Shown piece by piece: positions 32,793 through 43,074 of a stretch of 64,000 nt of DNA. The stretch is from assembly GCA_905116865.2 (NCBI GenBank), contig CAJHNH020002076.1:62124-126123 (forward strand). Direction: 5' to 3'. The position numbers and the translations under genes were made by a program. The notes beneath the pieces are model-generated. The model did no database searches, was not told where the DNA came from, and saw only the letters and a list, made by a program, of their open reading frames with translations. The DNA is from Candidula unifasciata (taxonomy: Eukaryota; Mollusca; Gastropoda; Stylommatophora; Geomitridae). Each line of letters opens with the position of its first letter. The first letter of the stretch is position 1.

Positions 32793-33095
32793 TAAGTTTC
32801 AGTGACTGTAAACACCAGCAGAAAGTTCTGGTTATTTATCCACTTCTAGACTTTGGTCTAGTTCCAGAACTTCAGTTTTGAATTCATGTCCATTATACAG
32901 ATCTGAATTAATTGTGTGCAGACTGTTACTTCCTCTCTTTTCAGGCAGATGCACTATGATTTGAAAAAGAAACACCACCTAGTGTTTCCCCAGTTACCTT
33001 CTGTGACTTGCATGCTAGGGGGTAGTAGCGGGTCTTTCCCCCCCCCCCCCCTTCCCTCCATACATAAGGCCCCTAAACCCACACGGCGAATATAT
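32793..33095 (-). repeat. SINE-B copy
   Basis: Starts ttcttcttaagtttcagtga and runs through the tctcttttcaggcagatg block to cccctaaacccacacggcg, with a poly-C expansion at about 33040. Confidence 0.75.
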
Positions 33096-33204
33096 AAGAT
33101 ATAAGCAGACACCTCTCCTGCCCTCAGACATAACTCCAGACCAACTAACACAGCCACTCACTTTCAAAACGTTTGTATTGCTGTCTTTTAGAGCTAGTAA
33201 CTGT

Positions 33205-33390
33205 AAACTAAGTTGACGTCCAACCCCCACCAGGACATCACAGCGAGTGGTAAACATCCGGTGACACAAAGTGCCACCATTCGGATGAGGATCGCCTAGA
33301 GACAGTTCCCAGAATCCCTGTTCAACCTGGGATATAATTAGGGCCCCTGACCACATCCGGGGTGGACCATATTGGGATCTAAAACTAGCA
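33205..33390 (-). repeat. SINE-C copy
   Basis: caccaggacatcacagcg, gacacaaagtgccaccattc and ggatgaggatcgcct blocks in family order. The end part is diverged. Confidence 0.75.
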
Positions 33391-33394
33391 AATG

Positions 33395-33545
33395 TAAATA
33401 AAGGGCCTTTTCTACACCAGAGACAAGATTGTGTTGGCTATATAATGCTAGACTCATATTTATATAGACCATTTGGTGCTGGGTGGATGGTGTAGTCTAC
33501 TGAGCACTGGCTGCTTTTACATCCTAGGAGATAGATTTGTGTGCA
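33395..33545 (-). repeat. SINE-D partial copy
   Basis: aaagggccttttctacacc and atagaccatttggtgctggg match the tail half of the copy at 36495-36770. The tRNA-like head is not preserved. Confidence 0.55.
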
Positions 33546-33599
33546 GGACTTTGTTTTCTAGCTGTACACGGTACCAGCACCTTTCCCTTTTTTTTAGGC

Positions 33600-34970
33600 A
33601 TCACTTTTTCAGCACCACTGTAATAGACACTTTGAGGTGAATACTTTAAAAAAAAAAAAAAAACATTTCTACTTGGATCCATATTTAGGCGGTCTTTTTG
33701 AACTAACCACCAATAAGTGACATCATGAAAACTACAGTGTCATTTTGTCTGCTATTACTGTTAGCTGAAGACAGCCAAATTGCACAGCAACACATTTCAT
33801 AGTAATTTTTGTTAGTACAGATTGTATATTTCAGCAAATTTGTTCTGTGGAAAGATGTCTCAGTTAAGGAATCAAAATCATGATGAGTATTGATATTATT
33901 ATTATTTTTGTATGCATTTATTTACAAGTATTAACATGAAGCAGTAAACAGATGTTCACAGAAATGAAATTATTTGATAACTAATTTGTATTTTCTGTCA
34001 GAGAAAGACAAACTACGACTAAACTTTGACTCATTAACAGCAGACAGGACAGTTTGGTCAGACATGTTTTGTGTAGACAAGGCAAGTAGGGGTTTTAGGG
34101 TAACTTAGTGTTACAGGAGAGAAGAGCTCACAAGAGGTCTTGATAAATGGGTAGACCATTAAATGGCAGTTGGTAGTTTGGCAGTCCAGTGGACTGATGT
34201 GTCTGTCTGGTATCCCTGAAATGTTAATTGATTTCGCTTAGCATGGGCTCGATCTAAAGCTATGGGGAGGACTGTAGTGGTAGTTCAAGTGACAAGTGTT
34301 TCTTTTGTGTAGTCGGAATTATGAAGTTATTTGTGGTAGCCAAGATGATGTTTTAGCTACTATTCTAGACGCAGCGGCTACAGTCTCCAAGTACTTTGTT
34401 CACATCAGAACTTTGATTTGTGAACAACTATGCCAGATACTGTTGATTCACTTAGCCATTGACTATCTAGTATTTGCGTGCCTGTGAACTATGAGAATAA
34501 ATGGGTAGCTACTTAATAGCCGATAATTTTGCATAGAAACTTTGAAATTGTTATTACTCAAGCATTTTTGAGAATTGGAAACACAGTAATCAGTTAACAA
34601 AAATGTGGGCCTACAAAAAAAATATTACAACTGTACCTCTGTCACACTTGTTAAAAGATGTCTGACAGTAATAAAATTCACTTGTTTTTCTGACATATTA
34701 TGAGGAGGAAGGGACTCGAGGACTTGGTAAGGACATCAGCAGTAATGATGAGGGGAAGGGAAAGAGAAAATAAGCACGGATGGCTTGGCCATGAGGGGTG
34801 AAAAGACAAGAACATAGACCTGATCTATGACTCTGGTGAAAGAGCAAAACATGAAAGATTATACGGATAGACACTGCCAACGATGATGATGAATGCAAAC
34901 ATTAAACCACGAGGGTGTTTGTTATTGGGAACTACAGCTCTCTATGGAAGACATATTTGTGCTGACACCG
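33600..34970. other. No gene recognised
   Basis: Low-complexity A and T runs and several short open frames. An acceptor-like ttctgtcag at about 34000 precedes a short open stretch, without family resemblance. No supportable feature. Confidence 0.35.
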
Positions 34971-34974
34971 TGTG

Positions 34975-35220
34975 ACCGAATCTATTTCAATTTCTGACTG
35001 ACTGACTTTCCACCCCACCAGGACATCACACAACCGATAAACACCCGATGACACAAAGTGCCACCATGCGGATGAGGATCGCCATGAAGAGGTCCCAGAA
35101 ACTGCGTTCAGACATCTGGCCATATGTATGGCCTGCCTATATTGCGGCCCCTGGCAAAAGTCAGAGTAGGGCTTCAAATGACAAAAAATTTTGTCTTAAA
35201 AAGGACGAAACTGGTTATAA
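34975..35220 (-). repeat. SINE-C copy
   Basis: ctgactgactttccacccca, gataaacacccgatgacac and gaggatcgccatgaagagg, then cccctggcaaaagtcagag and aaaaaggacgaa. Confidence 0.85.
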
Positions 35221-35261
35221 TATACCTTATCTATTTCAAAGGAAATTCTGCTTTTTTATTA

Positions 35262-35398
35262 GTGTTCACCGGGTGTAATCTCCGGTGGGAAGTTCTGGTT
35301 GATCATCTCTCCTGGACTGTAGCTCTTTTTCCAGAATTTGAGTTTTTGTGTGTGTGTGTACTCATCCGTTTTATGGGTCTGGCTTATTCGTTTAAAGG
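35262..35398 (-). repeat. SINE-B copy, first half (split by insertion)
   Basis: gtgttcaccgggtgtaatct, the gttgatcatct block and a ctcatccgttttatgggtct block. The family sequence stops at about 35398 and resumes at about 35938. Confidence 0.75.
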
Positions 35399-35439
35399 CC
35401 TGGCTCGCTAGCGTAGTTGGCTAAACCTGACTTCGCGAC

Positions 35440-35521
35440 GACCGGTTGACCACGACCGGCGCCAGCTGACGGGCCGTGCTGCTGACGTCACCGGGTCGGA
35501 CTTACTAACGATGCGTTAACG
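35440..35521 (+). mobile_element. Foldback element, left arm
   Basis: cagctgacgggccgtgctgc, then tgacgtcaccgggtcgg, ending cgttaacg, is the inverted copy of 35721-35790. The arms match over at least 55 bases with a few mismatches. Confidence 0.8.
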
Positions 35522-35720
35522 TAGAGGTTCTCAAACTGGGTGCCGAGACATCCTGGGGTGCCCTGGGCGTATGCCAGGGGTGCCGCGGCAAAAATAAAGA
35601 AAAGTCGGCTACAAATTGTGAAATTGTTGAAGAAAAAATCTAGATATTTAATAGGTAAAATTTAAGTTGACTTTACTCGCCACTGTTAAAAATAGTTAAA
35701 TTATTGTTCAAGAACCGTGG
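35522..35720 (+). mobile_element. hAT-like MITE inside the foldback
   Basis: Begins tagaggttctcaaactgggt, close to the CAGNGGTTCTCAA ends of Charlie-type hATs, and ends gttcaagaaccgtgg, an imperfect inverted copy. Flanked on both sides by the exact octamer cgttaacg (35514-35521 and 35721-35728), which could be an 8-bp target duplication or simply the palindromic centre of the foldback. Confidence 0.65.
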
Positions 35721-35795
35721 CGTTAACGAATCATTAGCCCGACCGGTGACGTCAGCAGCACCGCCCGTCAGCTGAAACCTGTCGTGGGGTGACGA
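35721..35795 (-). mobile_element. Foldback element, right arm
   Basis: cgttaacgaatcattagccc, then gaccggtgacgtcagcagca, mirrors the left arm. The reverse complement continues to match past cagctg into acgac-type sequence. Confidence 0.8.
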
Positions 35796-35937
35796 ACTCC
35801 TTGTGGCCCGGGTTCACATTTCTCTCAGATTTATGATTTATCATGGAATCAAGTCCGAAGGGTGGCGATATCCATAGTACCAAAGGGTTAAGAGTAAGAA
35901 CTCATGGTTTCTGGATATTTTAAAGGAAAAAAAAAAC

Positions 35938-36165
35938 TTGTTTGAAGACTGCTGGTTCCTCACCTGTCAGGCAGTTGCACTTCAACTTTCAAGAAAAACC
36001 ACAACTGAGTTGCATTGTACGACATGCTTGTTGTGGGGAAAGAGGGGAGGGGTGCAGTAGGGCTTTTATTTTTCCATGTAAAATGGGGCCATGGAATCGG
36101 GAGGTGGGGGGGGGGGGGGGGGGAGAGAAAGCACCCTGTCACCTAAATTTGACAAATAAGGACCG
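35938..36165 (-). repeat. SINE-B copy, second half
   Basis: Resumes the family at ttgtttgaagactgctggtt and ctgtcaggcagttgcact and continues to the atggggccatggaatcggg block. Contains a poly-G tract at about 36107-36123. Confidence 0.7.
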
Positions 36166-36239
36166 CTTTGCTACTTTTTATGCTTCCAAGTCCCTTACAA
36201 AAAAATCGCCCATGTAGGAATGAAGTTCATAACCCAAAC

Positions 36240-36375
36240 ACTTGCTGAAACTTCATATTTGTGATTATTTGAACGATAAGAGCAACGCCTTTGCTTCCCA
36301 TGACTGTACCTGGTACCCACTCAAGACTGGGTCAAACTGGGAGCCAGGGTCATTTTTGGGGTTGGGGGGGGGGGG
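36240..36375 (-). repeat. SINE-D partial copy
   Basis: cttcccatgactgtacctgg, then tacccactcaagactgggtc and gagccagggtcattttt; no head. Confidence 0.55.
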
Positions 36376-36494
36376 AGTGTGGCCCATAGGTTAAATGACT
36401 TACCGTAACAAAAAATGTCGTTCCGGCGAGTGGGTGTCTTAGGGCACCAGCATCCTGGTTTGCTTAGAGGCCCATAATGTTGTTGAGACGTTGA

Positions 36495-36770
36495 AAAAAA
36501 GTAAAGGACCCTTTTCCACACCATCAGGCATATAGGGCTAGACCTATATTTTTATAGACCAATCGGCACAAGATGGGTGATGTGGTCAGCATCACGCCGG
36601 CCGCCTTCACTTTCCCGGGACTGCACCCGGTACCCACTCAAGGCTGGGTCGACCTGGGAGCCAAGGTAATTTTTGAAAAAAGTCCGGCTCCGCCAGGGAG
36701 CAAACCCACGACCTTCCGATCCGCGACGAGCATCTAGCCGCTCGGCTACGGCGACTCACGTTGTTAAGGC
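36495..36770 (-). repeat. SINE-D copy (tRNA-derived, best copy)
   Basis: Read on the minus strand it opens with a tRNA-like head: an A-box region gtagccgagcggctagatg and a B-box-like gtcgtgggtttgctccc. The body follows, containing gacccagccttgagtgggta and gcggccggcgtgatgctgac. Ends in the gggtccttta-type block. The other copies of this family here lack all or part of the head. Confidence 0.8.
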
Positions 36771-36790
36771 GGTTCTCTGTTTTAATGTAG

Positions 36791-37036
36791 CTCATTGACT
36801 GGACACGTGACATTGACAAAAGTGAATCGCGTCTCTTGAAACTAACAAAGCAAATTGCTTGGTATAAAAAGAGTTTAAAAAAAAAACCCGAAGGCGCAGA
36901 TGAGAGGATCGAATCATTCTACAACCAACTTGAACTGATGAGATGGCAGTTGGTATTGCTGAGCATTGACGCCAGTCATGAAACAACTTCAAAAAGTAGA
37001 GAATTAAACACAGGCGCCGCTTTTACTGTAAACTAA
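36791..37036 (+). CDS. Candidate orphan terminal exon, function unknown
   Basis: An 82-codon open stretch from the acceptor-like ctctgttttaatgtag to TAA. It reads DIDKSESRLLKLTKQIAWYK, then EGADERIESFYNQLELMRWQ, rich in charged residues with helical or coiled-coil character, unlike the other open frames in this region. No family recognised and no other exon of such a gene was found. It may be part of an unrecognised mobile element. Immediately follows the SINE-D copy. Confidence 0.3.
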   Translation, partial: LIDWTRDIDKSESRLLKLTKQIAWYKKSLKKKPEGADERIESFYNQLELMRWQLVLLSIDASHETTSKSRELNTGAAFTVN

Positions 37037-37261
37037 ATGAGTGGCTGCATTTATCACTTTTGCCCTGTGGGCAGGGGCGTCTCTGAGCCTGGTGATCTAA
37101 GCCCTCATGGCTAGTGTTGTCGCCACAGACTATGCAGGTGCGGATTTTATTTTTACCTCCTACAGAAAAAAAAATCCTTATCTTACCGAGGATTTGAATG
37201 TGAGTCTTCTGCATGAAAGTCTGAATGGGTGCAAATGAAAGATGCATGCTAACAAAATAGC

Positions 37262-37350
37262 GGCAAAAGGACCCCTTTCCACGCCTTTAGGCATACTGGG
37301 CACTTATGGCTAGACCATAATTTGATAGACCAATCAGCACTTGGTAACAG
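37262..37350 (-). repeat. SINE-D copy, tail half (split)
   Basis: aaaaggacccctttccacgc, then ccaatcagcacttgg; resumes at 37673 after a LINE insertion. Confidence 0.6.
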
Positions 37351-37439
37351 GCGGACAGACTGTCTGGCTCTGCACAACTTGGTGGAATATTGATGCATGA
37401 TAAGGCAAACGAGGTTAGTGCTTTGTGGAAGAGCGTGTA

Positions 37440-37668
37440 CAGTTCGGGGGAGCAGAAGGATCACCACAGTCTGGTGAGATTGATGCAGGGGGAGTGACGA
37501 GAGGTTCTGGCAGCTACTCGAGGCTCAGAGGAAAGGCAAGACGGACATTTAATCAGAATGCTACTGGCACCATTAGTATCAGAACTCTTCGCTTGCTGCT
37601 GAAGATAGGAACGGAGCGCCTATGGGAATACCCGATTGCTGTAATGTCGGTTCTTGAATCAAATCAAA
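37440..37668 (+). mobile_element. RNase H-type LINE C-terminal fragment
   Basis: GVTRGSGSYSRLRGKARRTF, then NATGTISIRTLRLLLKIGTE and RLWEYPIAVMS, ending in tcaaatcaaatcaa. It interrupts a SINE-D copy, so it inserted later. Confidence 0.75.
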
Positions 37669-37672
37669 TCAA

Positions 37673-37885
37673 CATTCGGTGGGTGACGTAGTCAATGTCA
37701 CACCAGTCGCCTTTGCTTCCCAAGACTTTACCTGGTACCAATTAAAGCTCCGTAGACCTGGTAGCCAAAGTTATTTTTGAAAATAAAAACAAATCCAGGT
37801 CCATCGGGATCTGAACCCACAACTTTCGTATCCACAGACGAGCGTTTAGGTGCTACGGCACAGCGGTTCCTGCTAACAAAATAGC
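37673..37885 (-). repeat. SINE-D copy, head half
   Basis: tgggtgacgtagtcaatgtc to the tRNA-like head on the right (complement of gcacctaaacgctcgtctg; B-box region tgggttcagatccc). Confidence 0.7.
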
Positions 37886-37889
37886 ATTA

Positions 37890-38243
37890 CGTTAAATTAG
37901 TTTACATGTGTATTAACACTAATTTTGGTTTGAGGTTGAAGGGTATACACAAAACAAACATTAGATTACCAAACCTGCACTGAAAGCTGTTAAAAAACAA
38001 AAATTACCCCTCTTGAACCGAACATCAGCCACACTTGTACGCTATTCACCCCAGCAGTATCGACAGACACTTGGAATTTCCCGATAAAAGTAGCAGGTTA
38101 AGTGTCGAGTTTTATTACTAACTTAACGTCTTTTACCTGGCCTAATGGGAAAGTCTTTTTTAGTGTTATTGCACGCTTCAATAAGTAAAGGAAACCCTCA
38201 TTTTGAAGCCTGTGGTAAACTTGTTCGTATCGTTTTCAGGTTG
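37890..38243. other. No gene recognised
   Basis: AT-rich, no coding or repeat signature recognised. Confidence 0.35.
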
Positions 38244-38435
38244 TCGTAAACCAGTGTTCGGCGACATGCGGCTCTTTAGCGATCTGAGTGCGGCTCGGCC
38301 AGTCAGGCCACAAATCGGCTTAGACTGCGAAAAACATGGTTCTTGACAGGTTCTGGAAAGGAAATGTTTTAAAATCTTCCTGCTACTGATTTTTGGCTCT
38401 TTTGATTAATGAGTTTGCCGACTACTGTCCTAAAC
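38244..38435. mobile_element. hAT-like MITE with 8-bp target duplication
   Basis: Element 38252-38427 (176 bp). Left end cagtgttcggcgac; right end reverse-complemented cagtagtcggcaaac. Flanks tcgtaaac (38244-38251) and tcctaaac (38428-38435) agree at 7 of 8 positions, as expected for a hAT. Inner sequence carries gcggctcttt and its partner gagccaaaa. Confidence 0.75.
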
Positions 38436-38649
38436 CAACGCTCCCATTTATTAGCCAGACGAATTTATCTTCAGTAGTTTGTCATTTTTTTCCTGAGCAG
38501 CACAACAGAGCACACCTAATGGGGAATGGCAGATTCCCTTAGGAAATGCTATATGCTGAATTACAGATGAGTTCAGGATGACTTTCTGTGTGCGTTACGG
38601 GGTCCTATTGTGGGGGGGGGGGGAGGGGAGGGGGAGGGGAAACAAGAAT

Positions 38650-38865
38650 ATACTCACCGCCTCTCTAACAAGCATAGTTTCTTTCAAAGTCGGAGAGCAC
38701 TGACTAAGAGGCAAAGAACCGACAGTCTGCAAACAAATAAGCAAGATCTGTAAAACGGATGCAAACGCAAAAAGCAGGTCCTAGAACATAGCCAAAGTCC
38801 ACAAATGAGCGAACAACCAGGTCTTTTCGCCGGAGTTTACAGCCGGTGAACGCAAACAACAAACA
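38650..38865 (+). repeat. SINE-B copy
   Basis: gtcggagagcactgactaag, gcaaagaaccgacagtctgc, gatctgtaaaacggatgca, then ttcgccggagtttacagccg. The tail is caaacaac-like instead of GAA. Confidence 0.75.
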
Positions 38866-38949
38866 ACAGTACAGGATGCTAAGGTCGACCAAAATAACAA
38901 TGCACAAATGAGTGGGGGTGCATGATAAAAATATTGAGCTGGATCCGTT

Positions 38950-39400
38950 AATATAAGCAACCCTGGTCCGTGTTGGAGACGAAGCCAACCATTCAGTCGG
39001 TTTAACACGTAGGTTTCCATCACATTTTCAAAAACAACATTTGTAAGGTGAATCCATGATTTATGTAGTTTCGGAATGTGAGTTATTTTAAGAAAGAATG
39101 CAAAAGCACAAAACTGCAACAGGAAGGAAGCAGGAATACAAGAGATAACGCATGAAGATAGTTTCAGAGCGGGGCGTCTGAAATAGCAACAGTGGTCCTG
39201 AAATCCCATACGTTCTGTGAGATTTGTGTAAGAACGAGAGGTCTTACTAGTTATACTCGCCATCGTCAGGAGGAGTGATTCCATTGCCTCTGTGTAGCAA
39301 GAAAAGATATAAAGCCGAGCAAAAAGTATATTAGCAAGCTTCACAATATAACAAATACAAACAAAACATGAACGCTGCGGTTATAGAGCCTTCATCATCA
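38950..39400 (-). repeat. Dispersed repeat G
   Basis: The cagtcggtttaacacgtagg block and aacatttgtaaggtgaatcc match 42100-42170. The right end (gaacgctgcggttatag) matches 31018. A minus-strand open frame of 187 residues spans it but shows no domain. Confidence 0.45.
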
Positions 39401-39451
39401 CATACAAAATCACTTAGCTGGTATCTCGAAGCAGCCGGATAGATGGTTTCT

Positions 39452-39647
39452 CAAGGTTCTCAAGCTGTGGATAGCGACCCCTTTAGGTGTCGAACGACCA
39501 TTTCACAGGGGTCGCCTAAGACCATCGGAAAATACATATTCACTGAAGTTATCAAGTAGCAACGAAAATAATGTTATGTTTGTGGGTCACCACAACATGA
39601 GGAACTGTATTAAAAGATCGCCGCATTTGGAAGGTTGAAAGGCACTG
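39452..39647. mobile_element. SPIN/Charlie-like hAT MITE
   Basis: About 196 bp: aaggttctcaagctgtgg at the left, then gggtcgcctaagaccatcgg, then gggtcaccacaacatgagga and aactgtattaaaag, ending ggaaggttgaaaggcactg. From memory this order matches the non-autonomous SPIN and related Charlie-type hATs known from several vertebrates, a triatomine bug and a pond snail. It is a short, degraded copy without a readable target duplication. Confidence 0.75.
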
Positions 39648-39699
39648 GTATAGCACATATCGCCTGGAAAGAATCTCACGACACTTCAACCTTCGTTGA

Positions 39700-41140
39700 A
39701 ATCAATGCAAAGCAATTAAACTGATTCAACCTGAAGAAACAGTTAGAAAGTGTGATTGATAGCTACAAGTAGGACAAATGGTATCAAAGAATAACTAATT
39801 TGGAATTTAGAGTGAGAACTAAACAAATTCCAGCCAATCAAGAGATGATGAAAATGCGATTTCGCTGAAAGTGACACACTGAGACAATCAGATAACTAGA
39901 ATTTCATTCAGTTAGAACTCCCAGGGTGAAAGAAATAGCGGAAGTCCTAAAACACAAGGAGAAGAGAACTAGAGATTGAGATGGATAAGATTCAGGCATC
40001 CACATGAGATTACATACTTGGTTTAGAATGATTGCTAGTTAGGAGTCTATGCTGCAATAAAAGATAACAGAGGAACAGGCAGATTGGAGTATCTCATTAT
40101 TTAAATTTGCAGCACTAGCGTTCTAGCTGTCTATCAAACTTCCTAATATCTGGCGCTGTTTCCATGCTCAGTGTACACTCCTGCTCCCCCACTTCTGCTT
40201 ACGTTTGGTGATGACACATCCGAATAGACATGAACCCAAATTCCTATGAGCAATCATCATCAAGGAGACTAAGGGTGGCTGTTTTAGTTTACACACTGTT
40301 TTGTTCTTCCTTGTCAAATACTCCGTTCGCTTCTGTCTGGATGTGTATTGGCAACCTTGTTATTAGGAAATAAAGCTAAGATTAGAAACCTTTTTGGTGA
40401 AAATGTCTGATCCTCAAAACCAAGAGAGCAATAGTTGTCTTTCTCTCTGTTGAATGTTCAGTTTTTTTGGCGGAGAATTCATTAAGTGTAACCGTCTTGT
40501 CTTTAATTGACCGGCAGTACCGATTTTCTAAAAGCAGTCTGTCCAACTAGATTTCTAACTACACCGCTCCAACCCTTTTTTCTAGTTGTTCAACTTATAG
40601 CCCAGCATTATTGACCAAGGTCTTGTTTACCTTATAGTGTGCACCCTAGCAGGATCTTATAAAGGGACTAAGCGTTTCCACCCCACCCCCCTTTCCCGAG
40701 ACGTGCTATCGGATACAAGTCAACGAGTCCAGCATAAAAAACTTATTCCATTCTACAAGCCAAGTGTGGGGAAAATAGTCAGAGATTATTTCCCCTGGAA
40801 ACGGTGGCCGAGGACCTCCAGGCATTATCTGGAACTCCTGACGCAACATGATAACCGTAACGATAACAGTCAACTCCAAAGTGTCCAAACGTAAATCAAA
40901 TGACGAAGGTCATGTATGTAGTGTAACAATGGTGTATTTACAAACACTATGATCCAAATGAAAATGTGCAGTAACGTGATATGTGTTTAAGATCCAAATA
41001 CTCCGAGCACTCGCTAGCGCACTCACACTCGTCTTGAAACATTAGAATCCATATTCTGTATCGGATTCTAATCAACTCCCTACGGGTCAACAGTACGACC
41101 TTGAGAGTCTAAACGGTTACTTTAACTTATTCCTCTGCAG
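39700..41140. other. No gene recognised
   Basis: The longest frame (plus, about 40637-40894) is 85 residues with no recognised domain. No splice context, repeat or RNA gene could be supported in this 1.4 kb. Confidence 0.35.
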
Positions 41141-41149
41141 TCTGATACT

Positions 41150-41455
41150 TCAGAACAGGGCAGTGTCCCTCCTTCTTGATTCTGGCAGCTGTTTCGCTGA
41201 GTGATCCAATAGCTTAAAATACTCCTGCTTCCTGCAGAACCCAGTAATGTAACAGCTCTCGGCTGAGATTTCTCTGTGGAACTTCCTCAAGGATCCACCA
41301 AAGGCCTGACCACACGTCTGCCTTCTTAAACCTTTCGACTGCGAATCCTCTAGACTCCAATGTCCAAACAACACTACGTAATGATTTGACGTACTATTTG
41401 CTCAGTCAGTATTGGTGTGTTTTAGTACATATCCGCACGCGACACTCACAAACCC
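41150..41455 (+). repeat. Dispersed repeat F
   Basis: Second copy of the repeat at 9695-9940: cttcctcaaggatccacc, acacgtctgccttc, acgtaatgatttgacgtac, then acatatccgcacgcgacac. Extends further left here than in the other copy. Confidence 0.6.
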
Positions 41456-41476
41456 ACCCCCCCCCCCCCCCCCCCC
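41456..41476 (+). repeat. Poly-C tract
   Basis: About 20 C in a row, followed within 100 bases by a (CA)n microsatellite at 41565-41612. Confidence 0.9.
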
Positions 41477-41479
41477 AAA

Positions 41480-42630
41480 CCACGAGAAAAAGTTTTTTTT
41501 TCTCAAATATTTTTCTATAATGCGATATTGTTTCGAGTTCATTATTAAAGTCATTTGATATTCATCACACACACACAGGCACGCACACACACACACGCGC
41601 ACACACGCACACATTTTTACCTACCTAAATCAGTCATAGGCCCTCTGAGCGCTCCCTTATTTCCTCATTTTCCCTACAAAGAAGTTATATGTTGGCTGAA
41701 CGAAAAAGAGACGAACAAAAGAAGCAACCAGATGTAAGGTCATTTATTTTAATGAGGGAAATCCCAGAAAACTGTTGCTAAGCTAAACCCAGCCAACAAA
41801 TAAAATATGACCCGAAGAAGGGGGTGTCTCGGTTAAACTAAATAACAACTCAAAGCTAACTATCACTAGAAACTTAACCGGAGAGAAAGAAAAAGGGCGA
41901 ACACAGATAGAAACGAACTTTTTGACAGCCTTTGTCATTTGCTTCATCGCTTAAACTAAGTTCATTTGCAGACGAATAGGGGAAATAAATGAAGCTAAAG
42001 TGTTTTCCAGTTTGGGCGCACTATAATGTTTTCGTAATTTCAGTTTTAAAAATAACAGCTGAGCTGTGAAGTTTAGTTTGCGGGAGACGACTTCAACATT
42101 TCAATCGGTTTAACCTGGTGTGTTTTCATTGCGCCTTCAAATATATGTTTGTAGGTTGAATCCTAGATTCACGGAGTCTCAGAATTATCTGAACCGTGAA
42201 GGCAAAAACGTAAGAATGCACAATTTACTGTCTAACTTATTTGGCTGCATTTTGTTTTTCCAGTATGAGTGTTCAAAACCACAACCCCCCCCCCCCCCTC
42301 CCCCTCCCCCCTCACCATGGGACTGAATTGTATTGTTGTCTGAAAGCCCTACCGCGGCCATAATATAATCTAACGGCTCAACGGGATTTCTATGACTTGT
42401 ATTCGGGTTATTCTTGAATGGTGAAGGTTTGTGTCACCGACTGTTTATCGCTTGTTGTGCAGCCCAAACAAAATTGACATGTCTGCAGGCTTGATAAATT
42501 TGGGCGAGGAGAGGAGTGGGTCAAAGTGATAGAGCAAGAATCAGGCTTGTATAGGGTTCTAATCTCGTTAGGCCGTGAGTGCAGGGACTGGCCAGCTGGT
42601 GCTGAAGAATCAGAAGTTCAACAAATGATT
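41480..42630. other. Mostly unrecognised; CA microsatellite and repeat G piece
   Basis: (CA)n at 41565-41612. A repeat G piece lies at about 42095-42240 (caatcggtttaacctgg). A poly-C stretch lies at about 42283-42310. No gene recognised. Confidence 0.4.
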
Positions 42631-42639
42631 CATGACAAT

Positions 42640-42860
42640 TCCCAACAGTCGATGTGATTATCTATACAGATGGTTATGTGTTGAGGGGTGCATGGGGATC
42701 ATAGCAAAGCCTGGCATATGATACCATAACGTCTATTTTGAGAATGGAGATGAAGGCAGTCACTGCTGCTTTTCGCTGGCTTCAGAATCAGCTCTACACA
42801 CTAATCGCATTTGTAACTGACTCAAAGAAAGGTGGAGACAGGCATGCTCCGCACAGAGCA
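42640..42860 (+). mobile_element. RNase H domain fragment of a LINE
   Basis: VIIYTDGYVLRGAWGS (the D of TDG is a catalytic Asp of RNase H), then SILRMEMKAVTAAFRWLQNQ with the catalytic Glu, then FVTDSKKGGDRHAP with the TDS Asp. One stop and a frame break. Same family as 22640-23650. Confidence 0.75.
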
Positions 42861-42869
42861 CACAGTGTT

Positions 42870-42955
42870 GAATGTTGAATTACAAATCGAAATGACAGCA
42901 CTAGGAACACTCCCATAAGTACTCCTTTCCCATCTTCAGCAGCAAGCGTTAGGTT
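42870..42955 (-). mobile_element. RNase H-type LINE tail, inverted piece
   Basis: On the minus strand reads LLLKMGKEYLWECS, the C-terminal block of the same family as its plus-strand neighbour at 42640-42860. The opposite orientation implies an inversion or two insertions. Confidence 0.5.
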
Positions 42956-42957
42956 AT

Positions 42958-43070
42958 ATTAGGAGCCCCGGACAACAGCCGGAGGTAGGGGGTGGGGTTT
43001 GCGTGCCGCTGTAATGTAACAAAATATTGCGTCCCATATTGGGACAAAATTGTTAATGATAAATGAACTT
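42958..43070 (-). repeat. SINE-C fragment
   Basis: tatattaggagccccggac to the cccatattgggacaaaat block. Only the head half of the family. Confidence 0.55.
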
Positions 43071-43074
43071 GTAA

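Noticed and set aside
36495..36770. tRNA gene on the minus strand
   Set aside because: The tRNA-like head belongs to a repeated SINE (SINE-D) with a long body, and related copies occur elsewhere.
38781..39344. 187-residue minus-strand frame
   Set aside because: Overlaps SINE-B and dispersed repeat G; parts of it recur at 42100 with stops.
40637..40894. 85-residue plus-strand frame
   Set aside because: No domain, no splice context and no homologue recognised.
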